This document shows, piece by piece, positions 52,873 to 62,600 of a stretch of DNA of 64,000 nt. The notes beneath the pieces are model-generated. The model did not search any database. It saw nothing but the letters and a program-made list of their open reading frames with translations, and was not told the DNA's origin. The stretch comes from Paralichthys olivaceus (taxonomy: Eukaryota; Chordata; Actinopteri; Pleuronectiformes; Paralichthyidae), in assembly GCF_024713975.1 (NCBI RefSeq), contig NC_091106.1, forward strand, positions 8,535,001 through 8,599,000, read 5' to 3'. Made by a program: the position numbers and the translations under genes. The first letter of the stretch is position 1; every line of letters starts with the position of its first letter.

Positions 52873-52874
52873 AC
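51355..52874 (-). CDS. Candidate Pro/His-rich repeat protein frame (doubtful)
   Basis: Minus-strand frame of about 500 codons made of PHAPLPFPHPPPPF units, then longer units with PDAAPDAAPAIDYVLF and PPAPLPF. A strong acceptor (polypyrimidine tract then CCAG) sits at 52875 just before it. A donor-like CCG|GTAAGA at 53692-53687 could end an upstream exon of matching phase (frame TGPSVEPCPVA). Against it: a C/T-rich strand hardly ever forms stop codons, two other frames are equally open, and the frame closes without a clear end. I do not recognise a family. Confidence 0.22.
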
Positions 52875-52959
52875 CTGGAAAAGGAAAAAAAAAAGTGTTA
52901 AAAACAGCAGTAAAATTCTTTAATTCCCTTAAACTGTGAGAATGATGGAAATCTCTCAC

Positions 52960-53988
52960 TGATGAATCCTATGAGACAAACTGTGATTTGTTAATTTGGA
53001 CTTTACAAATAAAATGTGATTGATTGACTGAATTGGGATCATGTCACTTCTCATGCAACCATACATCTCACGAGCTGCGTGCTCCTGAAGCGCTCCCCTG
53101 CAAGTGCATGCGTCATTACGCACGCTGAACCAGAGGCGCGCTAGTTGAATCGTGGAAGAGGAACAACGGTGCTCCTCCAGAAAGAACTCCACACAGATCT
53201 GTGCATTTGTACCAAACTAGTCTCTTGATTGACTTCCTGTTTTTCAAGAAGTACGAGCTTCAAAGGATAATGGTTGTCACAGCACCGTTTCCACAGCGAC
53301 AGGAAAAATCTATTTTATTTGAATTTCAAAAAGCCGTTCGCAAAAAAAACAACAACTGTGTTTTCAAATCATGACATAACTGTTATTATTTCAGACCTTC
53401 CTCTGGATATTAAGTCAAATCATACAGAAGTGTACTGGTTTAGGATTATTAGAAGGAGAAGATATATGAGAGCTTATTGTGGGATTATTATTATTGTCAT
53501 CATCATCATTATTATCATCCTCATTATTTTACAGCAATAAATTGTCGAGTATCACTCAAAGCTGTGTTTTCCAGCAGGCCAACTGCAATTACATGAAAAT
53601 ATATAAGTTACCTTAAATATACTTTTAATTAATTGTAAAATGACTGAAAACATTTGGTGTAAAACTTTATGGTAATAATAAGATGTCTTACCGGCCACAG
53701 GGCAGGGCTCCACACTGGGTCCAGTCATGGTTCCACCGGCAGAGTTTGCAGCAGTATCTCGGTTCTTGTCTCAGTTCCCTTCTGGGTTTTTCTCTGGGTT
53801 ATTCTTTCTGTTTTTCTCTCGGGTTTGTCTCGGAGGTTTTCTCGGGTTGTTCTCTCTGTTTTGCTCTCGGTACTTCGGGTTTTCTCTCGGTTCGTCTCTC
53901 GGAACCTCTCTTGTCCTGATGCTCAGATGAAATGACTGACCCGGTGCAGGGGTCACCTGTTAGACTGTCTCCTCCAGATTTGAACGAT
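52960..53988. other. Spacer with a short degenerate GA-rich repeat
   Basis: 53780-53930 carries a 15- to 17-bp-period repeat (on the minus strand, units like CCGAGAGAAAAC) with several short open frames. 52995-53030 has a TTTACAAATAAAATGTGATT end typical of fish repeat tails. No supported gene. Confidence 0.5.
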
Positions 53989-54215
53989 AACATTCTGTTG
54001 CCATGACTTTTTGGCTTTAATCACTTTTGTGTGAGTGAGTGACAGACAGACAGAGTTAACGTAAAGTTGATGATGATGTAGTGACGTGTGTGTACAGATA
54101 AAGCAGTAATCTATTACTTCTGAAGTTTAGAAGTCACATCTGAAAATGAACCTTGATGACATTATAAAATCTTTCATGCAAGAAGGTTAAGATCAAATTT
54201 ATATTGATAAATATT
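53989..54215 (+). repeat. Direct repeat, copy 2 (partner 49777-49997)
   Basis: Nearly identical to 49777-49997, including ATGACTTTTTGGCTTTAATC and GATGATGATGTAGTGACGTG, with small differences such as a lost GATA unit. Confidence 0.92.
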
Positions 54216-54998
54216 TATTATTATTTACATTATTTAACTATGGAGGGCAAAAAATGAAATGTATAAATCAATCAACATATAAATTACGAATAAATAATTC
54301 AATACATAAATGTATGGGGGGAAAATAAATACAGTTTCCACTAGAGAATGCAATTTGTATGTTACTTTAAAAAAATAAAATGTAGACATACTTTTACATA
54401 GGTCTCCATTTAATTATTTGTTTGTTTATTTCTACATGTATTCATTTGTTTATGTATTTCTACATTTATGTATAATTATAATTTCTGTCCTTCATAGATA
54501 TGTGCCGTGTCCTAACCTTTAATTTACAGACATAATTCCATATATGATCATGCTTTGATTTATCCATGATTTTGCTTGGGTTTATATGCAACTGAAAAAG
54601 CAGTGAGCCATGAGAAGTCAACTTTAGTTGATAAGTGGCATTTATTGGTCCTCGAACAATGTGAGGAGCTGGTGGTGAAAGAGGTCCACAGATTTTAAAA
54701 CTCGGGCTGTGAAGTGTTTGCCGGGGCAGAGTTGATTGAGGGAATATGTCAAAGTGAGTTAGCCTCTTAAATATTAAATGGGCTAAATGACAAGTGGATT
54801 TCAATGTATTTGACCTCAAGTTTGTTTTTTTTCCTTTGCCCTAAACCTAGAGGTAGCATGGGTGTGTTTTACAAGACTGGATCAATGAGCAGGACATCGA
54901 CACAATTCATTGATGGTCGAACAATGTGCCATCTCATTGCTCCTGTTACTGGAAATGCCACCCAGTGTCTTTGCACAAACCCTATTTTAAATGACATA

Positions 54999-55425
54999 CA
55001 TAGATAGATAAATAGATAGATGACTTTATTAATCCCCCATGGGGGAAATTAAGTTGTCATAGCAGCAGATACACTAATGGCATAATAGAAAGACATATTA
55101 GAAAAATAAAAACATTACTTTATTTCTCAGAGGGCACTCCTTATTACAGCGGGGGTGAATGAGCCGGTTGCTGAAGCTGCTCTTTAGATTGTCCAGTGTC
55201 TTATGGAGGGGGTGGGAAGCATCGTCCATGATTGACAGCAGTTTTGCCAGCATTCTGTCCTTGGCCACCTCCTCCAGGGTGACCAGCTGAGCGCCTTTGG
55301 AATCAGTTTGTTCAGTCTGTTGGCGTCCTTTGCTTTGATGCCTGCGCCCCAGCACACCACAGCAAAGAAGATAGTGCTCGCAACAACAGACTGATAGTAC
55401 ATCTGGAGCATCCTGTTGCACACAT
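54999..55425 (-). mobile_element. LINE remnant (L2-like): reverse transcriptase C-terminus plus 3' tail
   Basis: On the minus strand two frames give LQMYYQSVVASTIFFAVVCW, GAGIKAKDANRLNKLI, then after frame loss KDRMLAKLLSIMDDASHPLH and SSFSNRLIHPRCNKE. This order matches the terminal part of common teleost non-LTR retrotransposon ORF2. It ends with AATTTCCCCC...GGGGGATTAATAAAGT and a TCTA-type simple tail at 55005-55022. It is truncated at the 5' end and frame-shifted, so inactive. Confidence 0.85.
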
Positions 55426-55609
55426 GACAGTATTTTTAAACTTACCACTATATGGATTACTCTGCATGTTTTACTATAGATGTACATATGTAATTTGGTT
55501 TCACAGAATAAATTGACTCACTGAAGATACGTAACAACATTTTTTGGATTAATGAGTCATTACTCTGTAAAAATGTGACATTTGCTTCTTGCTCATGAGG
55601 ATCTTGTAC

Positions 55610-56609
55610 CCGCCATGCGTCCGATGGCTCCAGATGTTTTAATGACGTCTCCGACCTGCATGTTCTCTGTAGCCACGATCCATCTCTTACGGTTGCCTCC
55701 GGCGACCATTGCAATGTCAGCAGACCTGTACAGACATCACAGATCGTGAGAAACAATTCTGTGTTCTTGATCTTTACGACAAGTGTACGTGACAGAAGCT
55801 GATCTCACCTGCACGAGTCGTACCGCACCTCCACAACCTTCTCCTCGAATGACTGAGCCTCTTTGCCCGGTTCAAAGCCTAGTCGCCGGAAATCAGATTT
55901 GGAGCAGGTTAGGGGTTCAGCATGAGTTACCATGGTGATTTACCCCCAGTATGTGAACCTGCACCATAGGACTGAACAGTCTGAGTTAAACCTGAAGATA
56001 CTTCCCTCACCACAAACTCAGCTTCATGTACAACACACAACCACCCGTCGCTCCTCTTTACCTGTGTGATCTCGGCCTCCTGTCTTTTTCATCCCTATTG
56101 GTCTGATGGTGTACTTCTCCCTCTGCTTCCAAAATGTCTTGTTCTGCTCCAGAGAGGCTGAGGTGAGGAAGCCTCGGCACTGAGCCGCTGTGTTGGGCAC
56201 CAGAGCTCCCAGTTCAAACTGTGCCGCTGCCTGTTGACACGAAAACAGAGGCAGACATGGAACATCCCCCCTGAGAGATCCGATCACAGTCGTGGTTCAA
56301 ATTAAATCGTTAACATGTCTCCTGTGGCCACTCGTGATCGGATCTCACTTCCATCATGTTCATCATTTGTGTTCGCAAATACCAAATAATGTTGTTTTTA
56401 CCCAGTTTGAGTTCACACGTCTGTGTGTGTGTGGTCCAGGTATTACTGAGGGACCTGAATCTGTTTCTCATTATGGGGATTCCTCTTCATTATGGAGAAA
56501 ACAACAAGTCCCCTCAATGTAAATCATCACATTTTAAGGTGAAGACATATTTTAAGGTCAAGTCCCCAGGACATCAATGTGGGTCAATGTGATGTCAAGG
56601 AGACACAGC

Positions 56610-56659
<50 letters not shown>

Positions 56660-56749
56660 ACCTGTGTGTGTGTGTGTGTTTTACCTGTGTGTGTGTGTGT
56701 GTTTTACCTGTGGTGATCGCAGAGCTCGAGTGAGACACGACAGCGCCAT
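55610..56749 (-). pseudogene. mrpl2: mrpl2 (mitochondrial large ribosomal subunit protein uL2m) truncated copy, introns retained
   Basis: MRPL2 builds the core of the mitochondrial 50S-type subunit. Minus-strand pieces are exon 1 56708-56749 (MALSCLTRALRSPQ), exon 2 56062-56230 (ending EKYTIRPIGMKKTGGRDHTG), part of exon 3 55809-55894 (DFRRLGFEPGKEAQSFEEKV then VEVRYDSC) and exon 4 55610-55725 ([20 protein letters not shown] then [18 protein letters not shown]). The expected RIRVHGIGGGHK-RYRM stretch before DFRRL is absent. No later exon (the second half of a roughly 300-residue protein, with the uL2 RNA-binding core) lies between here and the minisatellite. Retained introns mean a DNA-level copy, not a retrocopy. 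An AG before GCTTTGAACC could splice exon 2 to the exon 3 remnant in frame, so a truncated transcript is conceivable. Confidence 0.8.
56611..56710 (+). repeat. (TG)n microsatellite containing three copies of a 5' splice site
   Basis: TG runs are separated by TTTTACCTG at 56657, 56680 and 56703. On the minus strand each reads CAGGTAAAA, the exon 1 donor of the mrpl2 copy, repeated with a 23-bp period. Confidence 0.9.
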
Positions 56750-57120
56750 GACAACGTCCTCCTGTGAGAACAGAGCAGATTCACTTCCTCTTCAAATGAA
56801 CCTCCACGTTTGTCTTTTCTACACATTGACTGCTCCACATCCATCGGTGTGTGGTTGTGTTTCTGTTCCTCTGCAGATCACAGCTAGCTTAGCTTGTGTG
56901 CACCGAGTTAATCCGGTGGAAGAACCAGACCTGCCTTCACTTTTCTGGTTCAGTGAACTAACGTGTCTTTTCTATAAACCAAACTAACAGTGACATGAAA
57001 ACCAACCTTTAGATTTCACTTGTTCATCACCAGCCTCTCATCTGCGTCCTTCACAGTCCTGCACGTCAGAGTTCAGCTATTGTTTTTGCAGCAGCAGATG
57101 GCGCCCTTGTATTTCCTCAA
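56750..57120. other. Sequence upstream of the mrpl2 copy
   Basis: No gene is seen. 57045-57121 is related to 50055-50130 (shared CTTCACAGTCCTGCAC and GGCGCCCTTGTATTTCCTCAA). Confidence 0.6.
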
Positions 57121-57121
57121 A

Positions 57122-57232
57122 TTACAAAGTGTGCAGCCCTTGACGATTTGTCAGATGCACAGTTCCACATATACAACAACACAAAAGTGCAAACAACAAA
57201 CATACACTCAGTTGGCAGTTTATTAGGTACAC
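57122..57232 (+). repeat. Direct repeat G, copy 1
   Basis: TTACAAAGTGTGCAGCCCTTG, GATTTGTCAGATGCACAGTT and GTTGGCAGTTTATTAGGTAC recur at 57721-57838. The last phrase resembles ends of common fish DNA-transposon-like repeats. Confidence 0.85.
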
Positions 57233-57720
57233 TTGATTTTTTTCTGTGCAATTAAAACAACATATTTTGTCAAATGATAACGTAGAAAAGTTCCTATGCA
57301 TCTATGGTATAAATGAACTTATTAGTTTATGTCCATCCAGTAAATGTTTTGTGGAGACTATTTTCAGAAACCACAATGTGCACAAGGACCAGAATGTAGC
57401 ACTTTAAATCCATGTCAGTGTGTAGAGGCACAGTGGAAACAGCCATCAGAGGATGATAAGCTGTGGCCTTACAGGGTGAGGAACAACACTGAGATGTCAG
57501 TGACAGTTACAGCTGATTCACATCTCTGCAGTCTGACCAGGACCAAATAGGCCTAAAGAAACCACATTACTTCTCTTCTAAAGTGGCTACATTTGGTTTC
57601 CTGTCAGTGACCATCTGATCAACACCATCAAACAATTATATAATTAAATCTTAATTAATTACTGCTAGCAATATTACTACTACTATTTTAATCAATGTTG
57701 TTCTTATAGCACAAAACACA

Positions 57721-57838
57721 GTTACAAAGTGTGCAGCCCTTGAAGATTTGTCAGATGCACAGTTTTACATATATAACAACACAACAAAACAAAACCAATA
57801 CTACAAACGTACACTAAGTTGGCAGTTTATTAGGTACA
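57721..57838 (+). repeat. Direct repeat G, copy 2
   Basis: Matches 57122-57232 across its length with scattered differences; the two flank about 490 bp. Confidence 0.85.
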
Positions 57839-58194
57839 CCGGGCTAGGAAGGATGTCATCTCATCACAGGTGATTGCAGGTGCAGAGGGTGCTACCACCC
57901 CAGGGCCAATACTCAGTAGGGGCCACTGCTGGGTGACACTGTTGGGATAGATAGATTTAGCTCTGTACTGGTCCAATGTCTGGCCTGAAGTACGGTATTG
58001 TTGTGTTCCAAAACCTTTTCCACTTCCTCTCTCACTCATCAATGTTAAGATCTCTTAGTTCAGTATCCATAATACATTTTGAGTTTAGTTTCACTGGTGG
58101 AGTTAAATCTTAGCCTACTAATTGATATGGGAAATAGTCAGGGCCCTAATTTAAAGGTAACTGATTTCATTTTTAATTTCTTCTTTCTCCGTCA

Positions 58195-58480
58195 GGGCCC
58201 AGAGGCTCTGGATATCTTTGCCGGATGGGATTAGGCTCGCCAACACATTACCTGTCTTTAAATCACTGCTCAAAACAGATTCTGATTTGTAACACAGATG
58301 CTAATGTGATGTTAATGAATTAAATATTTTTCATGATACTTTTTATCACAACTATATTCTATAATGTTTCTTACCTTTTATTTCTTGTTTATTTATTTTT
58401 ATTCCCTTGTATTTTGTGAAGCAATTTGTAATCTTGTTTAGATAAGTGCTAAAGATATTATCATTATTAAAATGTTCTAA
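58195..58480 (+). mobile_element. LINE 3'-end-like remnant
   Basis: GCCAACACATTACCTGTCTTT AAATCACTGCTCAAAACAGA followed 150 bp later by TTGTGAAGCAATTTGTAATC and a run resembling a 3' UTR tail. This is the usual wording of the end of fish L2-type elements (ORF end then gene-like tail). No intact frame. Confidence 0.45.
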
Positions 58481-58489
58481 ATACACTAT

Positions 58490-59280
58490 TATGGACCGAA
58501 GTATTGGTCAAGAAAACATTTAAGGCTGAAAGCATTACCCAAAGGGCCAGAGGTCAACATAAATCGTTTTGTTTCATGGGGACCATGAAAACCCATATTA
58601 AAATGTCATGGAAAAGTGACCAACAGTTGATAACTGAACCAAAATGTTGGACGGGTGACTGACCATCCATTAGTGGGGCACAAACAGCTCCAAAATGAAG
58701 CATATAACCAGCATGCCCCTCATTATCCCAGCTGGAGAGGAGTCTGATAGCCACAGCGGCATGCCTCAAATGATTAGAGTATGGTACAGTGCTCTGTGAT
58801 ATTGTCCTTTTAATGTTTCGATCATACCGGCCATGGGGCTCTGTTGCCGGTAACTGGTCCATGCTGTGATGTCTATGCTCTGATGGCCCCTTGGCCTGTA
58901 TCCAAACCGGCCAATACAGCTCCAGTGTTGTCCCCCTAAAGGCCCTCGGACCTCACACACTGTGGCCCCTGTATTATCATCCAAACAAAACTGGCTGCTT
59001 TCTACTGTATTGGCAACAATGAGCTTGAAGAATTTAAATCAAGGGATATGAAATTGACTTCTGTGCTTCTACTTTTGTCCTCTGCTATCCCTGATAACTC
59101 CTGGCAGGCTGTGTTTTTGCTTTGCAAAGTGGGCCAAACACAATCCCTTTAGATGTCTTGTGCCAAATTGACCCCAAGCATGTCAGTCTCAAGTCAAAAC
59201 CACATCAGTTCAGAGAATTGTTTTAGGACAAACACGAGAAGAGAAGCTAAGTGAAGCCCACCTCTTATTCCTCTCTCCTC
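58490..59280. other. Intergenic sequence upstream of nid1
   Basis: No supported coding signal. Short minus-strand frames at 58554-58984 overlap each other and lack splice context or known motifs. Confidence 0.6.
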
Positions 59281-59441
59281 TGGTGGTTTTCGAAAGCATT
59301 TCTCAGCGCCCCCTCTCAACTCCGCCCCACATCTCTCAAACTCTGACTGAACTTTCCTCGCTGGATCCAGTGCGTCACTCTCCTGTAACCTGGGCCGGAC
59401 AAGCAGCAGGACCGCTCGCCCGAAGCTGAAAACACGGAACA
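59281..59441 (+). promoter_or_regulatory. nid1 5' UTR / core promoter region
   Basis: The composition turns GC-rich with CpGs and a GC-box-like CTCCGCCCCAC directly upstream of the nid1 ATG. No TATA box is evident. Confidence 0.45.
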
Positions 59442-59645
59442 ATGGGTTGGCAGGAGCGAGGATGGCTCATATGTACGAGTTTTCTCGGATTCGTGGCCTT
59501 GGCGCAGAGCATAACGAGGGGAGATCTGTTCCCGTACGGTCCGAGCGCAAGGGACCAGTTACTGGAGCCGGGGACTGACCAGACGCAACGACTTGAACTG
59601 CAGACGCCAGTGTTATTTTATGATGGCACTTTCGACAGCATCTTT
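59442..59645 (+). CDS. nid1: nid1 coding exon 1
   Basis: This 204-bp exon encodes the signal peptide and the mature start ITRGDLFPYGPSARDQLLEP, ending FYDGTFDSIF. The donor is TTT|GTAAGT. Confidence 0.94.
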
Positions 59646-62600
59646 GTAAGTCAACCAGTTACTTGTGAAACTATCTTAGTATATAAATACAAACGCATGG
59701 GATTTGCTGGTCAGGGCGGTAAGTCCATCCGTCTTGCGTAATTGCGCATTCCGTGGAAGCGCTATACGTGAAAGGGGGTCAGCAGTTACAACGTTAAACA
59801 ATACCTGGAAATTGAAAAATATATCTGGGGCAGGGGATGACTGTCTCTGTTGCTCTGGGAGATTGGTGAACATTGATTTGCTTATCGTAGAGGCTGCTCT
59901 ATCTGGATGAATGTGGTATGTAGTGTGCGCATTCTTGCAGCTTCCCCTGAGGTTATCATTTTACTGTTGACACAGAGACCAAAGTACTACGGGGATCTTA
60001 TTTTGCATGCCATTCCAAAACGTGAGTCTGTGTCACATAACAGTGTGAGAGATGCGCATATAACTCAAATACAATGTGCATATTCTGCAGCATCTGCGTA
60101 AAATACCGAAAGTATTCAAACGTTGATCTGGAACATAATGAAATCTTCTCGTGTATATTATTTGTTGTTTCCTGTTAACACGTGGAGCTTGTAAGTGACT
60201 TGGGAAAAGGCAATGGCAACATGTAGCTGAAAGCTGCACCATTGTGTTGGACAGACAAACAGCCCTTTATTCTCCGTGATTGTCCTTTTCAAAGAAAAGT
60301 GCTGCATCTCTGTTTTAGTTGTGCTGCATTTGGATAACATGCTATCTGAGAGTAATTATGTACAAAGGGCTTTTTATCTTAAAGGCAGGATATCAACAGT
60401 TACCAACGTCTTGCATGTCTTATGTAAACTTTTTTAAAGTAGCACTGTCTATAATAGCTAAAGAAAGCAGTAATCTTTAGCAAGGACAAGAGCTTTCATT
60501 TCTTAAGATGTGATAGATAGATAGACATACTTTATTCATCCCGAGGGGAAATTCTTGTGTTCCAGCAGTACAGACATGTGCAATAAGTACAATCCTTCTA
60601 ATCAAATGACAACTCTGTTAAAAGACAACTTAAATTTTAATTTTAATCAGTGAGTTATAATTTGTCATTCACTGAGCACTATCATACGCAGTCTCATCCA
60701 AGGAGTTGATCTACTCGCGAAGAATTACAGACGCACAATTCATGATTTAGCACGAGTCTGAGGTTGAGGGTAAATATTTAATTCCTTGTAATAATAATCA
60801 GTCTCCGGGGGTTTTCCCACTGCTGACTACATCCAAGTAATGAGCCACCACAACATTTTTCTCTACCAGAGTCAAGACAGCCTAAAGATTTGGATTGTCT
60901 CTCTCGCTGTCTGTGCCCTGTGGGGAAACAGCAATGCTTTGCACACCAGACCTTTTCTTTCTCATCATTAGGAGGTTTTACTGTCTCCTCCTGAGTGTGA
61001 TTCATATTCCACTGATCCCTGGCATGTTTCACCAACAATAATGATCTCTCTGTCAGTTAGATCAGAGTCGCTGATCATTTTCCCAGCTCTAGCTTCAATT
61101 TTGACAGGAAGCTTCTCTGGAGCTGCTCGTCAGGGGCAAGGACAGGAAACGCTGGACTAGGGCCAGGAATAGTGCTCATGTTTTCCCCTGGTCAGGAAGT
61201 GGAGGAGCCCAATGTGCAGCATGTGTGTGTGTTTTTGACCAGAAGCTTTTCTTTTTTACAAGCCTTGCATGTGTTCACATTAAACCGTAAGTGTGAAAAA
61301 TATGCGTTAAATGGCATCTTGTTTGTCCATTAGCGCTTTTGTGGGACATGGCAGCTGACTTGGGTCATTACTCTAATGAGTTTGTGACAAAGATCAAAAT
61401 GGGTCAGACTGGACTGGGCCTGTTGGGTCATATAGTGTATGAATCATCCATTCCTTGCTTTCCCCATTACCAACCTGAGCTTTTAATTCCAGATCAACAC
61501 CAATGGTTTTGTTGCCACAGCAGAACCGACAGGGGAGTCGACATATCTTGGCACAATGCCCCCAAAGTTTGGCATGATTGCAGCTCTGCAAGGAGACCTG
61601 GACACAAGTGACGGTGTAGGAAAAGTTTTCTTCCGCCAAGACTCCAGTCCTGACGCCTTGCGTCGGGCAGCCGAGCACATCAACAGAGCCTTCCCTGAGG
61701 ACGATGAAGTTAATCCCACCAATGTGGTGGTGGTCACTTGGGTGGATGTCGCCACCCAGGAACCTCAAAGCAGAGACAAGAAGGTGAGCATCACATGGTT
61801 ATTCAAGTGATCCAAGGAGAAATCGGTCATTTATAACCTCTCTTAATGTTTTATTTGACAGAGAAACACCTTCCAGCTGGTTATAGCCTCCCTGGAGACC
61901 ACCTCGTATGCTATTGTTCTCTATACAAGGGATGGGATACAGTCTACCTCCACGCCTACAGAAGACAGCAGTGTGATCATGCATGCCGGCTTTAGTAAGG
62001 GTTTGGTCCGGGGTTTCCTGTTTAACAGTCAGGGACCATACTACCGCACCACCACTGATGACGAGGCATCTGTCAGGGCTTTAGCAGAGTAAGTCAGCTT
62101 GTGTCTGTCAACACTGGAACGGTTCCCTGCCAGTTGTACAGGCTTGGTAATGTTTCAGGAACAGTGAATGAAAGAGCGTTTTCAACCCACAATTTTAACT
62201 CTTTCAGGGAAACCAACTCTGGCCTGCGGGGTGTGTGGGTGTACGAGATCGGAACCTCACCCTATTTTACCAATGTGGCTCCAGGTGAGGTCACTAGCCT
62301 GCCCACTGAGGCCCCAGCCCATGCAGCCCCCAATGGTCATGATGAGGACACTGATGCAAGGAGGCCTGTGTATACCAATGGACAGGAAGTAGAGTACCCT
62401 CCATATGAACCGGAGGGAGGGCAGGTCCAAGTCCATCCTGTTCAGTATCAGCCACATCAGCCAGAGAACCCAGAAGTGGTGGTGGTGGACGACACAGATA
62501 TAAATGTAGATGGTGAGACTTTGTTATTTTTCTCTATATTTTGACACACAATTTAAAAAGATACTCCTCTGAACCCTCCCCATACAAAATCTATAGGTAA

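Noticed and set aside
51318-52874. 518-codon Leu/Met/Pro-rich minus-strand frame
   Set aside because: It overlaps the Pro/His-rich frame and is equally explained by the pyrimidine-rich composition.
51886-52923. 345-codon plus-strand Arg/Ser/Glu-rich frame (RRRGVRERKRSMGG units), resembling an RS-type protein
   Set aside because: It is one of several frames kept open by a purine-rich minisatellite with unit lengths divisible by three. It has no start context, splice site or non-repetitive flank.
53771-53993. Arg/Glu/Pro/Asn-rich minus-strand frames near 53.8-54.0 kb, considered as upstream exons of the Pro/His-rich frame
   Set aside because: They arise from a short degenerate repeat, the frames stop before the donor-like site at 53692, and no conserved residues guide a choice.
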